A stretch of 64,000 nt of DNA from Promethearchaeota archaeon (GCA_016933055.1 JAFGBS010000014.1:150568-214567); one strand, 5' to 3'. Positions 9,474 to 19,926 are shown, counted from the stretch's first letter. The notes: generated by a model from the letters alone, not told the origin. Made by a program: numbers and translations.

Positions 9474-9983
9474 CTAATCCATCGCGTATTTTTTTGTGTA
9501 ATCACGAGCTTGCTTATTGAATCGTTCAGGAGACCTCAATGCTTGCTCTCCCGCTTCATGATTCAATGGATCACCAGGATTGTAAAAAGGAGGTTCCATA
9601 TGAATCATTGCTCGAAGAGCTTCAATAATATTTGTCAAAGTTTTCGCCGGAGTCCATCCGCTTGCACCAGTGGTCTGATCTACCTTTCCAACAAGATCTG
9701 GATTAATGAGATCTAAGCAAATATTCAATTTTCCAGGGGGGATGGATGGATCAATGTTTGGATGCCACAAAAGTGTATGACAATAAGCATAAGGGGGACT
9801 GAAAGGATAATTTTCAGGTAATTTTATCTCAAAAATGAATTTACCCCCCTTATATGGTGTATTAGGTAGTCCTTTGATCGTCAATCGAATATGATCAACT
9901 GACATACCCCATGGTTCAATTAAAACTTCTTTATTAGAATTAAAAGCTTCTACAGATTCTTGATAATCAGTTTCTTCGCGCAT
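9474..9983 (-). CDS. Ubiquitin-conjugating enzyme E2-like protein
   Basis: FIFEIKLPENYPFSPPYAYCHTLLWHPNI...GKLNICLDLI...GWTPAKTLTNIIEALRAMI: canonical UBC fold motifs including the active-site Cys. Confidence 0.95.
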   Translation of the reverse strand: MREETDYQESVEAFNSNKEVLIEPWGMSVDHIRLTIKGLPNTPYKGGKFIFEIKLPENYPFSPPYAYCHTLLWHPNIDPSIPPGKLNICLDLINPDLVGKVDQTTGASGWTPAKTLTNIIEALRAMIHMEPPFYNPGDPLNHEAGEQALRSPERFNKQARDYTKKYAMD

Positions 9984-10154
9984 TTTGCTCGCTTTTTTTC
10001 TTTCTTGTTGAAAGATTATAATTGGAGTCCTTAATGATTTTTGCCAATCTATACTACCAAGTTATGGTAAGTGAGAAAATCCAAAATACAACAAAAATAA
10101 TTAGCGAATAATAAATAGGTTTCTTGGTATTAATGATACTTAGGTCAAAACATC

Positions 10155-11090
10155 ATGGCAAATGGAGTTCTCATATTCAAAATTGTAGGCAACACACGCC
10201 CAGAGATCATCGCAAAATATAATGACGATGGATTTGATAGCAATCTTGCTCGTAAAATCGCAAACAAACATACGATTTATGGAGAGGAAGCCCACCCAAA
10301 AGATATGTTATCGTATCGCACTGACGAAAGTAAATACTATTCTATATATATAACTCAAAATGAGAAGAACGAGAACGTATTTCTAGTCTTTATTTTAGAT
10401 TCCAATGAATCTATTGCGCCGTTTTCTATCATGCTTAGCGAGTTACGAGAGTTTATAATACTGAGCTTAAATAAATCAGAATCTGTGCTGAAAGATGCGA
10501 TAAAACATATTTTAGAAGAGCGAAATGATTTAATACAAGATGTAAGAGATGTTAAGCGTCTGCAAGAAAGAATCGTAACTAAAGCAAATGAGTTATTAGA
10601 TGAGAAAAATTTTGAAAAAACTCAAGAAATGATTAAAAGAGCAAATGAAATACCTCCAAAAATCGCTAACTTGTGTAAAAAAGCAGATCAAGCCTTTCAT
10701 GATCAAAAAAACTACCGTCAAGCTCAAAGATATTATAAAGAAGCCAGCAATTTAGCCAAGAAAATAAAACAAAAGTCAATCTCTAAACTATTGGAACAAA
10801 AAGCAAAACGAGCAGAAGAGATCCCCCAATTTGCTAAAAATTGGGCAATTACTTATGATCAAATAGTTAAACCCCTTCGTAAGATTGAGAAAAGGGATCA
10901 CGATTATTACCTTAAACCCATTAAGTTAATTAATCGAGCCATAGAAATTTCCGATTTTCTAGAAGAGGATAAAACCATAGAGGATTTGCAGAAATTGGCT
11001 GATTATCTAGAACGTGCAAATGATCTAATGGAAGAAGTAGATGCAATTGATGAAAAAATCAAAGAAGTATTGATAAAAATTAAGAGATAA
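10155..11090 (+). CDS. Protein with N-terminal longin/roadblock-like alpha-beta region and helical (TPR-like) C-terminus
   Basis: Beta-rich N-terminus MANGVLIFKIVGNTRPEIIAKYND... followed by helical repeats. The fold is inferred from pattern only. Confidence 0.5.
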   Translation: MANGVLIFKIVGNTRPEIIAKYNDDGFDSNLARKIANKHTIYGEEAHPKDMLSYRTDESKYYSIYITQNEKNENVFLVFILDSNESIAPFSIMLSELREFIILSLNKSESVLKDAIKHILEERNDLIQDVRDVKRLQERIVTKANELLDEKNFEKTQEMIKRANEIPPKIANLCKKADQAFHDQKNYRQAQRYYKEASNLAKKIKQKSISKLLEQKAKRAEEIPQFAKNWAITYDQIVKPLRKIEKRDHDYYLKPIKLINRAIEISDFLEEDKTIEDLQKLADYLERANDLMEEVDAIDEKIKEVLIKIKR

Positions 11091-11095
11091 AAGAG

Positions 11096-14000
11096 TTATT
11101 TCTCAAACAGAATTTTTTCTTCTTCAAAAACTGGGATGATTTGTAATAAACTCCATGCACTATTGATCATAGAACTATAATTGATAGCCCTCGCATCAAT
11201 ATATAAGCTCAATAATTTTACTGGAAAGGTTTCTTTTAACACCTTTTCTGCAAAACCAATTCTTCCGAGGAAGTTATATAAGTATGATTTAATAGGATCG
11301 ATTGTTACTGATGATTTCAGTAAACTCAAGGCGCCCAATAATACTAGCACACTTACAGTATCATAATCTCGCTTAGCGGTTTGGTTAATTGCTAAATCAA
11401 AATACTCGGATGCAGCTTTCTGATATTCTTTATTCTTTAGAGCCTCCAATAGATTGCGATATACTAGCCGTTTTAATGCATTTCGCTTTCTGAATGAATC
11501 TTCCAGGCGTTCTTTATCCTCTGCTTTTCTTTTATTTAAAATCGAAAGTTGTTGTTTCTGTAACACCATAGATTCAGTTTCTTCTTGTTTTTTCTCAAAT
11601 TGGATTTTATTTATTTCAGTTCTCTTACTTGGGCTAATTTCATTAAGTAATAACCCTCGCTCAACATCTAATAATGGAAGGTATTTGTAAAATGCTTCTA
11701 GGATCAAATCTACTTTTTCTTCGTCTTGAAGTTGGTGAGAGACTAATAAAGCTTCGAGAAGTTTATATTCTGGTTTATTTTGGATGATATCTCGGGGCAA
11801 TGGGACCTCCATAATGGTTTTTTCAAGATTACGTTTTGCTTCCAATCTTTTTCCCACTTTAAGTAAGCAGATTACCCCCATCATTAAACTGATTGGGAAA
11901 AATTCCTCGTGATCGTTTTTTATTAGGAGATCTATACTATTGAAATATTCTCTTGCTGCATCCGTATAATTTTGGGTTCTGATATTATTATTAGCGTCTA
12001 ACCAATATTTATCAAGAAGTGTTCCTCGCTTTATCGACGAGATTTCCTTGGTTTTCAGTTTTTCAATGTGTTTATTGATTATGACCTCACTTATATGGGA
12101 AGGATCGAATTGATCTGGCTGGACTTTCTCTCCTTCTCTTTTATCAGGTTTGACTATTTCATGCAATGCATTTTTCTCTTCCCGAAACAGTGCTAAATTT
12201 TCAAATAATTTAATCGCTTGCAGATGAATTGACTGATCTGGATAATCCAACAAGGTAATGATGAAATCAACCACTTGGGAAACAAAACCTTGAGTTCTAT
12301 TATATTTTTTGCGTAAAGGAATTAATCCCTCTTTATTTTTTAATATGAAAAATAGGATTGTGATGACCGCAAGATCAATCTCAGCTAAATCCATTTTTCT
12401 TTGACTGAGTAATGATCCCATTTGTTTTTCATAGCCTTCTAGTGCTTTATCATAATTCTTATTATCCAATAGGTTCAAGAATTCTTGGTAATTTAATCTT
12501 TTATATCCTTGACGACGAGATAATGTGTCTTGTTGTCTTAACAATTCTTCTTGTGCCATCTGTCTGAGACGAGAGAGTTTTTCTACCATCATATGAATCT
12601 CTTCATCTCTCATTTTTTCCGCTTTTCTCTCCTTGTTAATTTCCTCCTCAATAGCATCAATCTTTTTGTGGATTCTCTTTTGAATGCCTTTATTTTTGAT
12701 TTTACTATTTATTAAAGAAGTTTCACTTAATTCTTTTAAAATATCTTTCAAGAAAGCCTCATCAAGCCCGAGTTTACTACCTGTTGAATTTGTCAATTCT
12801 TTTTCTTTCAGTTTGTTTTCCATTTGTGAAAGATGGCGTTGAGCAATTTCCTCTAATATAAAATCATAATCCAGAGGATCCCTCTCTGATAACCTTTGAT
12901 ATACCATTTCTGCTTGTTTAAGCAAATCCAGAACAGTTTGTGCTTCCTCCAAACCCGAAGAAGTAGCGAGTAGCTTTTTTGCTCTACCAGTGAGAAATTT
13001 TACATATAATCTTTCCAGATCCTTAGTTTCATCATATAATAAATGATTTCGATATAATTTTGCGTAATTTTCTAATATCTGGTTAACTTTGTCTAATGAT
13101 TCCTCACTTTCTGTTAAAATTTCAATTTTATTTTGAATTTTACCGATGCTACGCTTTAGATAATCCTCCCGTGTTTCATTTCGTAGATTTATCATTTCGT
13201 GAAGAAATGGTAAAAACATTCCTGAATCTAAATATAAATCCAGTAAATGAATCAATAGTTCGTTATTGATCTTAGCATGTCCTACATTTTTGAACCAATC
13301 TGCACGTTTTTTAATTTCAGAAGTTGCTTCTAATATTTTATCCGCTTTTTTTAATTCCTCGATCTGTCTATATAATTTTTCATTAGCTTGGATAAATTCA
13401 GTTTTTTCTTTTTCTACATATTTCTTTAATACAGAAATAGCATTAGTGTAATGAGTTATTGCCGAATCAATACGATTTTTGCGATATTCTTCTTCAGCAG
13501 ATTGTCGTAATTCTGTTAATTCTTTTTGAATAGGATATGACTGTACATAATTGATCAATTTATCCACAATCGAAAATTGGTTTTTGTTCAGAAATAGTAT
13601 GGCAATACTGCGTATACTATCATCTACATCCTCTCGATCAATGTGGAAGGTCTCCCAAATGTTGAATAACTCTTCAAGAGTAAGATTTGCTGAATCAGGA
13701 TCATTTTCCTTAATATATTGATTTAGTAAAATTCTGAGTACAATGACAATTTTCTCACCCAGTATTTTAATTTCATCGAACAACCCCATCCTTTGATACT
13801 TATCTATTGTAAAATACAATTGCCCTTTTACAATATCATAACGTTTTTCTTCAATTAACCGATCCACTGCTCTTGCTATACCTGGAGTTAAGTCTTGCAT
13901 TAATTCCTTTTGTTCTTTGAAGTCCAATTTCTCCATCAATTGGAACGCATTTTGAAATTCAGTTGAGGTAATCCACGTAGTTATTGCTAATTTTAGGGAC

Positions 14001-14869
14001 TTCTCAGCTAGCTCTTCATCATTTAGTTCTATAGATGCGTATAAATATGCTTTCTCAAACTTTTCTGCTGCTGTGTGATATCTTTTCATATTGAACAGGC
14101 GGGATCCTTGATGAACAAGATTTTCTACATAGATACGGACAAATTTCTCAGAATAAACACTAACTCCTTGTAACACAGTGGACGCTTTCAAATATTCTCC
14201 CGATTTATAATATAACCATGCAGCTTGTTCTGCATTTATGAAATAATCTTGTTTTGAGAACTTTTTCTTCATGTTGGTTAAAATTTCAGCAAGATTCCCC
14301 GCATCCTCATATCGTTCATCTACAAGCAACCGATTGATTTTTTCCATGAAAAAGGGAATTCTCATCCATGCAGTTTCTACGTTAATAGGGATATTTCCAG
14401 TTATCATTGCTTCCGAAAGACATTCTAATACTTCATAAAATGTATTTTTCGAATAAAAATCAAACACAAATGCCTCAATGAGATAATTTTCCCATATGTA
14501 TTCTAACAGGAAGTTGGATGGAACATAAATTAATCCGCTGCGAGTGTAGAACACCACAATAATAGGTATAGTTCGACCCAATTTCTGAATAATATCTATT
14601 ATTAATTCGAATAACTCAAATTGTTGCACATCGTTAGGATCCAAGAAGTATAAAATGCCATCGGAAGTAGGAATAATACTGTCGAAATCAACTGTAGAAC
14701 TTAATACAACATCAATATCAATAACAGCTTGATCTGTTCCCACATTAACTCCTCTATTCCACCGGGAAATCTCATGATCCTTAAATTGGTGGTTCAATTT
14801 TCCTGTTTTTATCAATTGTAGACCAAGATTTGAATCACCTAAACTCAGTACTTTGAAGATATACCTCAT
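11096..14869 (-). CDS. Large TPR/coiled-coil protein with N-terminal degenerate Ras-like GTPase domain
   Basis: N-terminus MRYIFKVLSLGDSNLGLQLIKTGKL...SDGILYFLDPNDVQQFELFELIIDIIQKLGRTIPIIVVFYTRSG...EAFVFDFYSKNTFYEVLECLSEAM follows the Ras-family layout, then helical repeats. Confidence 0.75.
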   Translation of the reverse strand: MRYIFKVLSLGDSNLGLQLIKTGKLNHQFKDHEISRWNRGVNVGTDQAVIDIDVVLSSTVDFDSIIPTSDGILYFLDPNDVQQFELFELIIDIIQKLGRTIPIIVVFYTRSGLIYVPSNFLLEYIWENYLIEAFVFDFYSKNTFYEVLECLSEAMITGNIPINVETAWMRIPFFMEKINRLLVDERYEDAGNLAEILTNMKKKFSKQDYFINAEQAAWLYYKSGEYLKASTVLQGVSVYSEKFVRIYVENLVHQGSRLFNMKRYHTAAEKFEKAYLYASIELNDEELAEKSLKLAITTWITSTEFQNAFQLMEKLDFKEQKELMQDLTPGIARAVDRLIEEKRYDIVKGQLYFTIDKYQRMGLFDEIKILGEKIVIVLRILLNQYIKENDPDSANLTLEELFNIWETFHIDREDVDDSIRSIAILFLNKNQFSIVDKLINYVQSYPIQKELTELRQSAEEEYRKNRIDSAITHYTNAISVLKKYVEKEKTEFIQANEKLYRQIEELKKADKILEATSEIKKRADWFKNVGHAKINNELLIHLLDLYLDSGMFLPFLHEMINLRNETREDYLKRSIGKIQNKIEILTESEESLDKVNQILENYAKLYRNHLLYDETKDLERLYVKFLTGRAKKLLATSSGLEEAQTVLDLLKQAEMVYQRLSERDPLDYDFILEEIAQRHLSQMENKLKEKELTNSTGSKLGLDEAFLKDILKELSETSLINSKIKNKGIQKRIHKKIDAIEEEINKERKAEKMRDEEIHMMVEKLSRLRQMAQEELLRQQDTLSRRQGYKRLNYQEFLNLLDNKNYDKALEGYEKQMGSLLSQRKMDLAEIDLAVITILFFILKNKEGLIPLRKKYNRTQGFVSQVVDFIITLLDYPDQSIHLQAIKLFENLALFREEKNALHEIVKPDKREGEKVQPDQFDPSHISEVIINKHIEKLKTKEISSIKRGTLLDKYWLDANNNIRTQNYTDAAREYFNSIDLLIKNDHEEFFPISLMMGVICLLKVGKRLEAKRNLEKTIMEVPLPRDIIQNKPEYKLLEALLVSHQLQDEEKVDLILEAFYKYLPLLDVERGLLLNEISPSKRTEINKIQFEKKQEETESMVLQKQQLSILNKRKAEDKERLEDSFRKRNALKRLVYRNLLEALKNKEYQKAASEYFDLAINQTAKRDYDTVSVLVLLGALSLLKSSVTIDPIKSYLYNFLGRIGFAEKVLKETFPVKLLSLYIDARAINYSSMINSAWSLLQIIPVFEEEKILFEK

Positions 14870-15069
14870 GGATTTATCGCCTTATATTATGAACAAATTA
14901 TTACGTTTTAGATTTTTCGTTCCTTCCACAAATGTCTGTCAACGATCTTATTATCTCTCGTGTCCCTATAAAACTTCCAACTATGTATTCTACTTCTCAA
15001 GAAATATGAAGTTTTTAATAGCTGAAAGAAAATATTCCAATAAGTAAAGATTGGAGATTGAGTTAAAAA

Positions 15070-15492
15070 GTGTCAGCAGATAATGAAACTTTAGCTATTA
15101 TTATGAGTATTGAAAAAAATCTATTATTCCCGGAAGAAGTCAAAAATAAACTTCTAGAACAAGGTCATAATGTAGTAGTTGTAGTCCCAAAAAATGCTAA
15201 AAAAGTTGTAATGTTTCCCACAAGTGCGAATACAGGTATTTACGCCAGAATTGATATACAAAAAGGTTCCCAGCTGACTGATGCATTTTTTCCTGAACTA
15301 CCGAAAGTATTGAGTAAGTTCCAATTAAAGACATTATTCACAACAGGAGTATGTTTACACACTGAATTATGCTATTGGGAGGGAATTTTTGAGTACCGAG
15401 AAGGATTGGTAGTTGAGGATTTACGTTCTGCACTAATGAATATTAAAACAGTAGAATCGGTCAAAATGACCATTCTGGCTCCATTTGTATGA
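15070..15492 (+). CDS. Conserved-looking hypothetical protein
   Basis: GTG start. 140 aa, stop overlaps the next ORF. Confidence 0.65.
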   Translation: MSADNETLAIIMSIEKNLLFPEEVKNKLLEQGHNVVVVVPKNAKKVVMFPTSANTGIYARIDIQKGSQLTDAFFPELPKVLSKFQLKTLFTTGVCLHTELCYWEGIFEYREGLVVEDLRSALMNIKTVESVKMTILAPFV

Positions 15493-16189
15493 AATTTTTC
15501 ACTTGAGGGGTACTATGACAAAATCTAAAGAAAATTTATTACTACTTCACCCTACACGGTGGTCAATATATAAGATCATCTGTGAAAATCCGGGAACCTA
15601 TTTCTATAAATTAATGGGAGAAGTATCAAATTATTCCGATAAAGCCTCTTCTGCCACAATCATTTATCATCTAAAGAAACTAAATGAAGAAAAATTGCTG
15701 CGCACCGAAAAAGTTGATGGTAAACGTATTTATTTTCCCACTAATTTACGATCGGCAGAAATTGAACGAATATTCATGCTATTGCAAAATGAAAATGCAC
15801 GACAAATTTTTCAATATATAATTAATAATGATCGCCCGTTCCAGAATGAGATTGCACGAGAATTAGATGTCCACCATGATACGATCAATTATCATACCTC
15901 CCATTTGGAGGATGCGGGATTAATTGTAAAAGAAAAAGAGGGTAAATTTACTCGATTCCGGGTAGCGGATTTGGGGGAACAAATCCTTAATGGAAGCCTA
16001 AATATCATCACTGAGCAATATGTGAACTTTATTTTCTCAAAATTATCCAGTTCTTGCCATTTCCCTGAGATATTAGAAAAAACTAGAACTCATTTAAAAA
16101 TTCGGGTGATTTGCCCGGACGAGGATGATATTGAACTAACTATCTCACTTAATGACTTTCAAGTATCTTTTATTTCCGAGATGTCATGA
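15485..16189 (+). CDS. Winged-helix transcriptional regulator (tandem ArsR-like HTH)
   Basis: ATIIYHLKKLNEEKLLRTEKVDGKRIYFPT and QNEIARELDVHHDTINYHTSHLEDAGLIVKEKEGKFTRFRV. The start may be the ATG near 15515 (MTKSKEN). Confidence 0.88.
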   Translation: MYEIFHLRGTMTKSKENLLLLHPTRWSIYKIICENPGTYFYKLMGEVSNYSDKASSATIIYHLKKLNEEKLLRTEKVDGKRIYFPTNLRSAEIERIFMLLQNENARQIFQYIINNDRPFQNEIARELDVHHDTINYHTSHLEDAGLIVKEKEGKFTRFRVADLGEQILNGSLNIITEQYVNFIFSKLSSSCHFPEILEKTRTHLKIRVICPDEDDIELTISLNDFQVSFISEMS

Positions 16190-17947
16190 TAATTCTTTTA
16201 TTAATTTCTGAACTTCGACTTCTTGTTGTTTGGGAGTTTTATCTAGTTTCTTTTTATGGTTCTTTGCCCATTTTGTTTCAATTCTTTCCCGATGTAACGT
16301 ATTAAAAGCGCAAAACGGTATTTCTAATACATGGGATTCATCATCCGGATCAAGCACGCCATAATGAACTACACATCTCTGAACGCGCTCTATATCAAAA
16401 TTATAGATATCTTGGAAATGCATGGATCCGATAAATAATAAACCATTTAGCAGCATATCTTTTGAGGTGCGTAATGAGGGATATACAAGCAGTTTAAACA
16501 CATTAATGTAAAATTTATCATCTAGGATTTTCCTCCATTCAAGATCATAAATGTATTTGAGAGTACCGGCAATAAAATACGCTTTCATCATATTACGGTA
16601 GGCGATATCCGTAAGGTTATCTGTTAGATCACCAAGGGCATCAATTAGTTTTTTCATACCGAATTTTCCAGCAAATTCCTCGATGCTACTAAATAATCCC
16701 GATTGGGTGGGTTTGGGAATTTCACATTTTTGTACCATATCCCATACTTCCCCAGCCCATGTCAGCATCCCTTCTACATCAAGATATTCATGCAAGGGTT
16801 TCCAACCGCCCTCAGGCTGAATTTGAACTACGGTAGCAAATCCACAACTATCATGAGCGGTTATTGCCCATCCGGGATTATCTGAAAACCAAGAAAGAAG
16901 TTGTGTGAGTTTATTGCTTGCGCCTAAGGGATAAAAATCTTTAGGACTAAGACTACCTTTGGTGATTCGTTCAATTTCTTGAGTTAGATCACTGTTTGTA
17001 TAGCGAAGTCGTCGAAGATCTTCCATTGTTACCCTTCCACATAAAGAAACGGGTTGGAATACTATTCCACATACTACATCATTATTTTCTCGTGCAAATT
17101 GTAAAACATTTTCTACTTCATGGTCATTTTCTCCTTTACATACAGTCATAACCAATTGTACTCCCGTAATACCTACCTCTCGGCAATTTTCAATCACTTT
17201 ACGTTTTACTTTGCTGAGATCAACTCCTCTGATGGATTTATACGTTTCTGGTTCAATTCCATCAAATGACAAATATAAGGCTAAATCTGGATAAGCATTT
17301 TTTAACTCCTTACAAAATTCAATGGATTGCGCCATTTTGACTCCATTTGTATTCAATAAAATGTGTTGGAAGGATAATTCAGCGGCTTTTTTTATAATTT
17401 TCACTATATCGGGATGAAGAGTCGGTTCTCCTCCTGAGAATTGTGCAACGGGAGCAAAATAGGGACGTTGTTTTACGAAGTGTTCCATGATGCGAACAGT
17501 TTCTTCATAAGAATATTCAACAATATGACCAGCCGCATTGGCATTGGCATAGCAGATCGGACAGTTGAGATTACAGCGATTGGTAACATCCAATATCATT
17601 AGATTAGCTGCAGATTTGTGTTGAGAGCATAAACCACAATTATTAGGACACTCGTTTACAAACGGTTGTAATTCAATATTTTGGGGAGCAGTATCCATAC
17701 GGGAATGAAGAACTTCGTTTACAAGTGAATGTTTCCATTTATACAGTTCCGGGTCTTTGGATAGAATATCCTCGAAATCTCCATGTTCTTCACAAGTTTT
17801 TCGCATTAGAACTAGATTACCGTCTTCAACGATTCGAGCTTTGATATTTTTTTGGCATTCTGGGCAAATAGAAAGTGTGTGTCGGAGAAGAATTTCTGTC
17901 AATCTGTTTATGCTCCTTTTACTGAGTGTTGAATATAATTTTATCAC
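16184..17947 (-). CDS. Radical SAM protein, tetraether lipid synthase (Tes/MJ0619)-like
   Basis: CPECQKNI, CPNNCGLCSQHKSAANLMILDVTNRCNLNCPICYANANAAG, FSGGEPTLHPD. Confidence 0.82.
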   Translation of the reverse strand: MIKLYSTLSKRSINRLTEILLRHTLSICPECQKNIKARIVEDGNLVLMRKTCEEHGDFEDILSKDPELYKWKHSLVNEVLHSRMDTAPQNIELQPFVNECPNNCGLCSQHKSAANLMILDVTNRCNLNCPICYANANAAGHIVEYSYEETVRIMEHFVKQRPYFAPVAQFSGGEPTLHPDIVKIIKKAAELSFQHILLNTNGVKMAQSIEFCKELKNAYPDLALYLSFDGIEPETYKSIRGVDLSKVKRKVIENCREVGITGVQLVMTVCKGENDHEVENVLQFARENNDVVCGIVFQPVSLCGRVTMEDLRRLRYTNSDLTQEIERITKGSLSPKDFYPLGASNKLTQLLSWFSDNPGWAITAHDSCGFATVVQIQPEGGWKPLHEYLDVEGMLTWAGEVWDMVQKCEIPKPTQSGLFSSIEEFAGKFGMKKLIDALGDLTDNLTDIAYRNMMKAYFIAGTLKYIYDLEWRKILDDKFYINVFKLLVYPSLRTSKDMLLNGLLFIGSMHFQDIYNFDIERVQRCVVHYGVLDPDDESHVLEIPFCAFNTLHRERIETKWAKNHKKKLDKTPKQQEVEVQKLIKELS

Positions 17948-18035
17948 TATTAAAAAATTTAGTCTTTATCTAATTTATATCGCATAATTGTGTCTATTTG
18001 AATAGCTTTTCCATATTCAAAGTTGTATAATCTTA

Positions 18036-18755
18036 ATGTTTTTGTACTGTGTAACTATCAAAGAAATAATCTCGCAATTGGTACATATTATGACAATACC
18101 ACGATATCTCGATCGAAACACGGAACTAGTTAGAAAACGACTCATTGAGCAAGTTAAAATTTCACTGGATAAGGGGAATAAGTTTATAGAAAAAGAAATG
18201 TCCTCCAATCTGTTTGTGCTTGTAAAACCCATCATTAAGTTTTTCTATAATGAAGTGAAACGTAAAGACATGGAATCGGGGAGTTACAAGCAAATCGATT
18301 TATCCATCAAAGCTGCAAAAGATGTAATACTAGAACAAATATCATTGGAGATGGCAATTGAACGGTATTTTCAGCAGTATTTAAAATCAGATCAAACTTA
18401 CCAAACTTTAAAGAAACATCATAAAAATTATCCCAAATTAGTGAACAACACAAAAGATGTGTTCAGAGAGCAAGTGAGACCACTAATTGATCTCCTTCAA
18501 AATGATTCGGAAAATATTACGACATATGAAAATTTAGCTAAAGAGACTTTTAAATCAAAAGAGAAAACCTTGAATGCCTTAACAGGACAGTTTGAATTTA
18601 TGGAACAAGGCTTAAAATGGATTAAGGAGGATTTAACAATAATCAATCTTCCTATGGGCAGAGACATTTTGTATAAAATTCTATTACAAGGTTATCAGGA
18701 AACCGTTAACGAATTAGTTTCAGAAACCGAGGCGATGTATGATGCCTTATATTAA
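18036..18755 (+). CDS. Hypothetical helical protein
   Basis: Long ORF. Start probably the internal ATG near 18090 (MTIPRYLDRN). Confidence 0.6.
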   Translation: MFLYCVTIKEIISQLVHIMTIPRYLDRNTELVRKRLIEQVKISLDKGNKFIEKEMSSNLFVLVKPIIKFFYNEVKRKDMESGSYKQIDLSIKAAKDVILEQISLEMAIERYFQQYLKSDQTYQTLKKHHKNYPKLVNNTKDVFREQVRPLIDLLQNDSENITTYENLAKETFKSKEKTLNALTGQFEFMEQGLKWIKEDLTIINLPMGRDILYKILLQGYQETVNELVSETEAMYDALY

Positions 18756-19926
18756 CTCAGAATTCGAAGAAGATTTCATATCTGATGAAGAACTTGAAGA
18801 TGATAGCGAAGCTCTCATTCAGTCTCGAATTAAGTATCAAATTAGTACTCTGGTTAAAGTAAAGCGGATTATATTTTGGATATTATACATTATTGTATTT
18901 TATTTCTTCGCATCTCGGAATTCTGGATACCTTTCTTTTCTCGAATCAGGAATTGATCGAATTTCTGGTGTAAAATTTCTCACTGGATTTTTAGTACTGA
19001 TTCTCTGTGCAAATATCGCAGGACCTATCGCGGGAGGAATTGGAGCTCTATTGGGAGATCTTACGTATCAATTAGTAACTACTAAGACCATACGGATGGA
19101 ATTTTTACTAATAGCAATTCTTATGGGAGTAACAGCAGGAGTATTTCGGTTTGATAAAGAAAAAACTCTAAAGAAAATGAAAGTAATGCACTTGTTTTAT
19201 AGTCTAGTAGGAGCCATTATATTTTCTTTGGGAGTTTTGTTTCTTATTGCATGGGTTCGTAATCCAGGACTGAATTGGAGTTCTGAGCTCGGTTCAGCAT
19301 TACAATTTAATTATTTTCAGTTCTTCTTATCCGAAATAACGTCTTTTTTATTTTTAGCACCCATAATCATAGCTATTTTGGATCGGGTGTTACGTTGGGC
19401 TTCAAATGATAAGGGGATTGCCTATAAATTCTTTTTTACCCACCATTATGAGGAACAAGCAGATCATACAATCCCCATAGACATCGGTGGATACCAATTT
19501 TTTGTATGCTCACGCTGTTCAGGAACGGTGTCTGGTATCTTATTGATGTTTTTTATCGATTCTGTATTATTTGAATATAATAATGGTGTTGAGATTATCA
19601 ATCCGACCATTGCATTCATCCTATCCATTGTTTTTACTATCCCGGCCCTTTCCGATTGGGGAACTCAAAAACTGCTTCTGCGGGAGAGTAACGATACAAT
19701 TCGCTTACTAACGGGAGTATTTCTAGGGGCAGCGATCCATTTATTAGTATTAGCAGTAGACCAATATGTTATTGGAGTTATTATTGTGCTTGTTGCGTAT
19801 TTCGGAGCATTTTTTACCATGTTTGCATTGGGTAATCGCAAATTGCGTCGCTTTATCCAAAAACGCATAAATAAAACAGTGAGTGAAAATGAAATGGATA
19901 AAAATACGAAGGAATCGAAAGATTAA
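18739..19926 (+). CDS. Polytopic membrane protein with DUF2085-like region
   Basis: Multiple TM segments. HHYEEQADHTIPIDIGGYQFFVCSRCSGTVSGILL resembles the DUF2085 Cys motif. Confidence 0.75.
   Translation: MMPYINSEFEEDFISDEELEDDSEALIQSRIKYQISTLVKVKRIIFWILYIIVFYFFASRNSGYLSFLESGIDRISGVKFLTGFLVLILCANIAGPIAGGIGALLGDLTYQLVTTKTIRMEFLLIAILMGVTAGVFRFDKEKTLKKMKVMHLFYSLVGAIIFSLGVLFLIAWVRNPGLNWSSELGSALQFNYFQFFLSEITSFLFLAPIIIAILDRVLRWASNDKGIAYKFFFTHHYEEQADHTIPIDIGGYQFFVCSRCSGTVSGILLMFFIDSVLFEYNNGVEIINPTIAFILSIVFTIPALSDWGTQKLLLRESNDTIRLLTGVFLGAAIHLLVLAVDQYVIGVIIVLVAYFGAFFTMFALGNRKLRRFIQKRINKTVSENEMDKNTKESKD

Noticed and set aside
14853-15047. 64-aa ORF between the pseudoGTPase and 15070 genes
   Set aside because: Spans the divergent promoter region and overlaps the upstream start. 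No protein-like signature.
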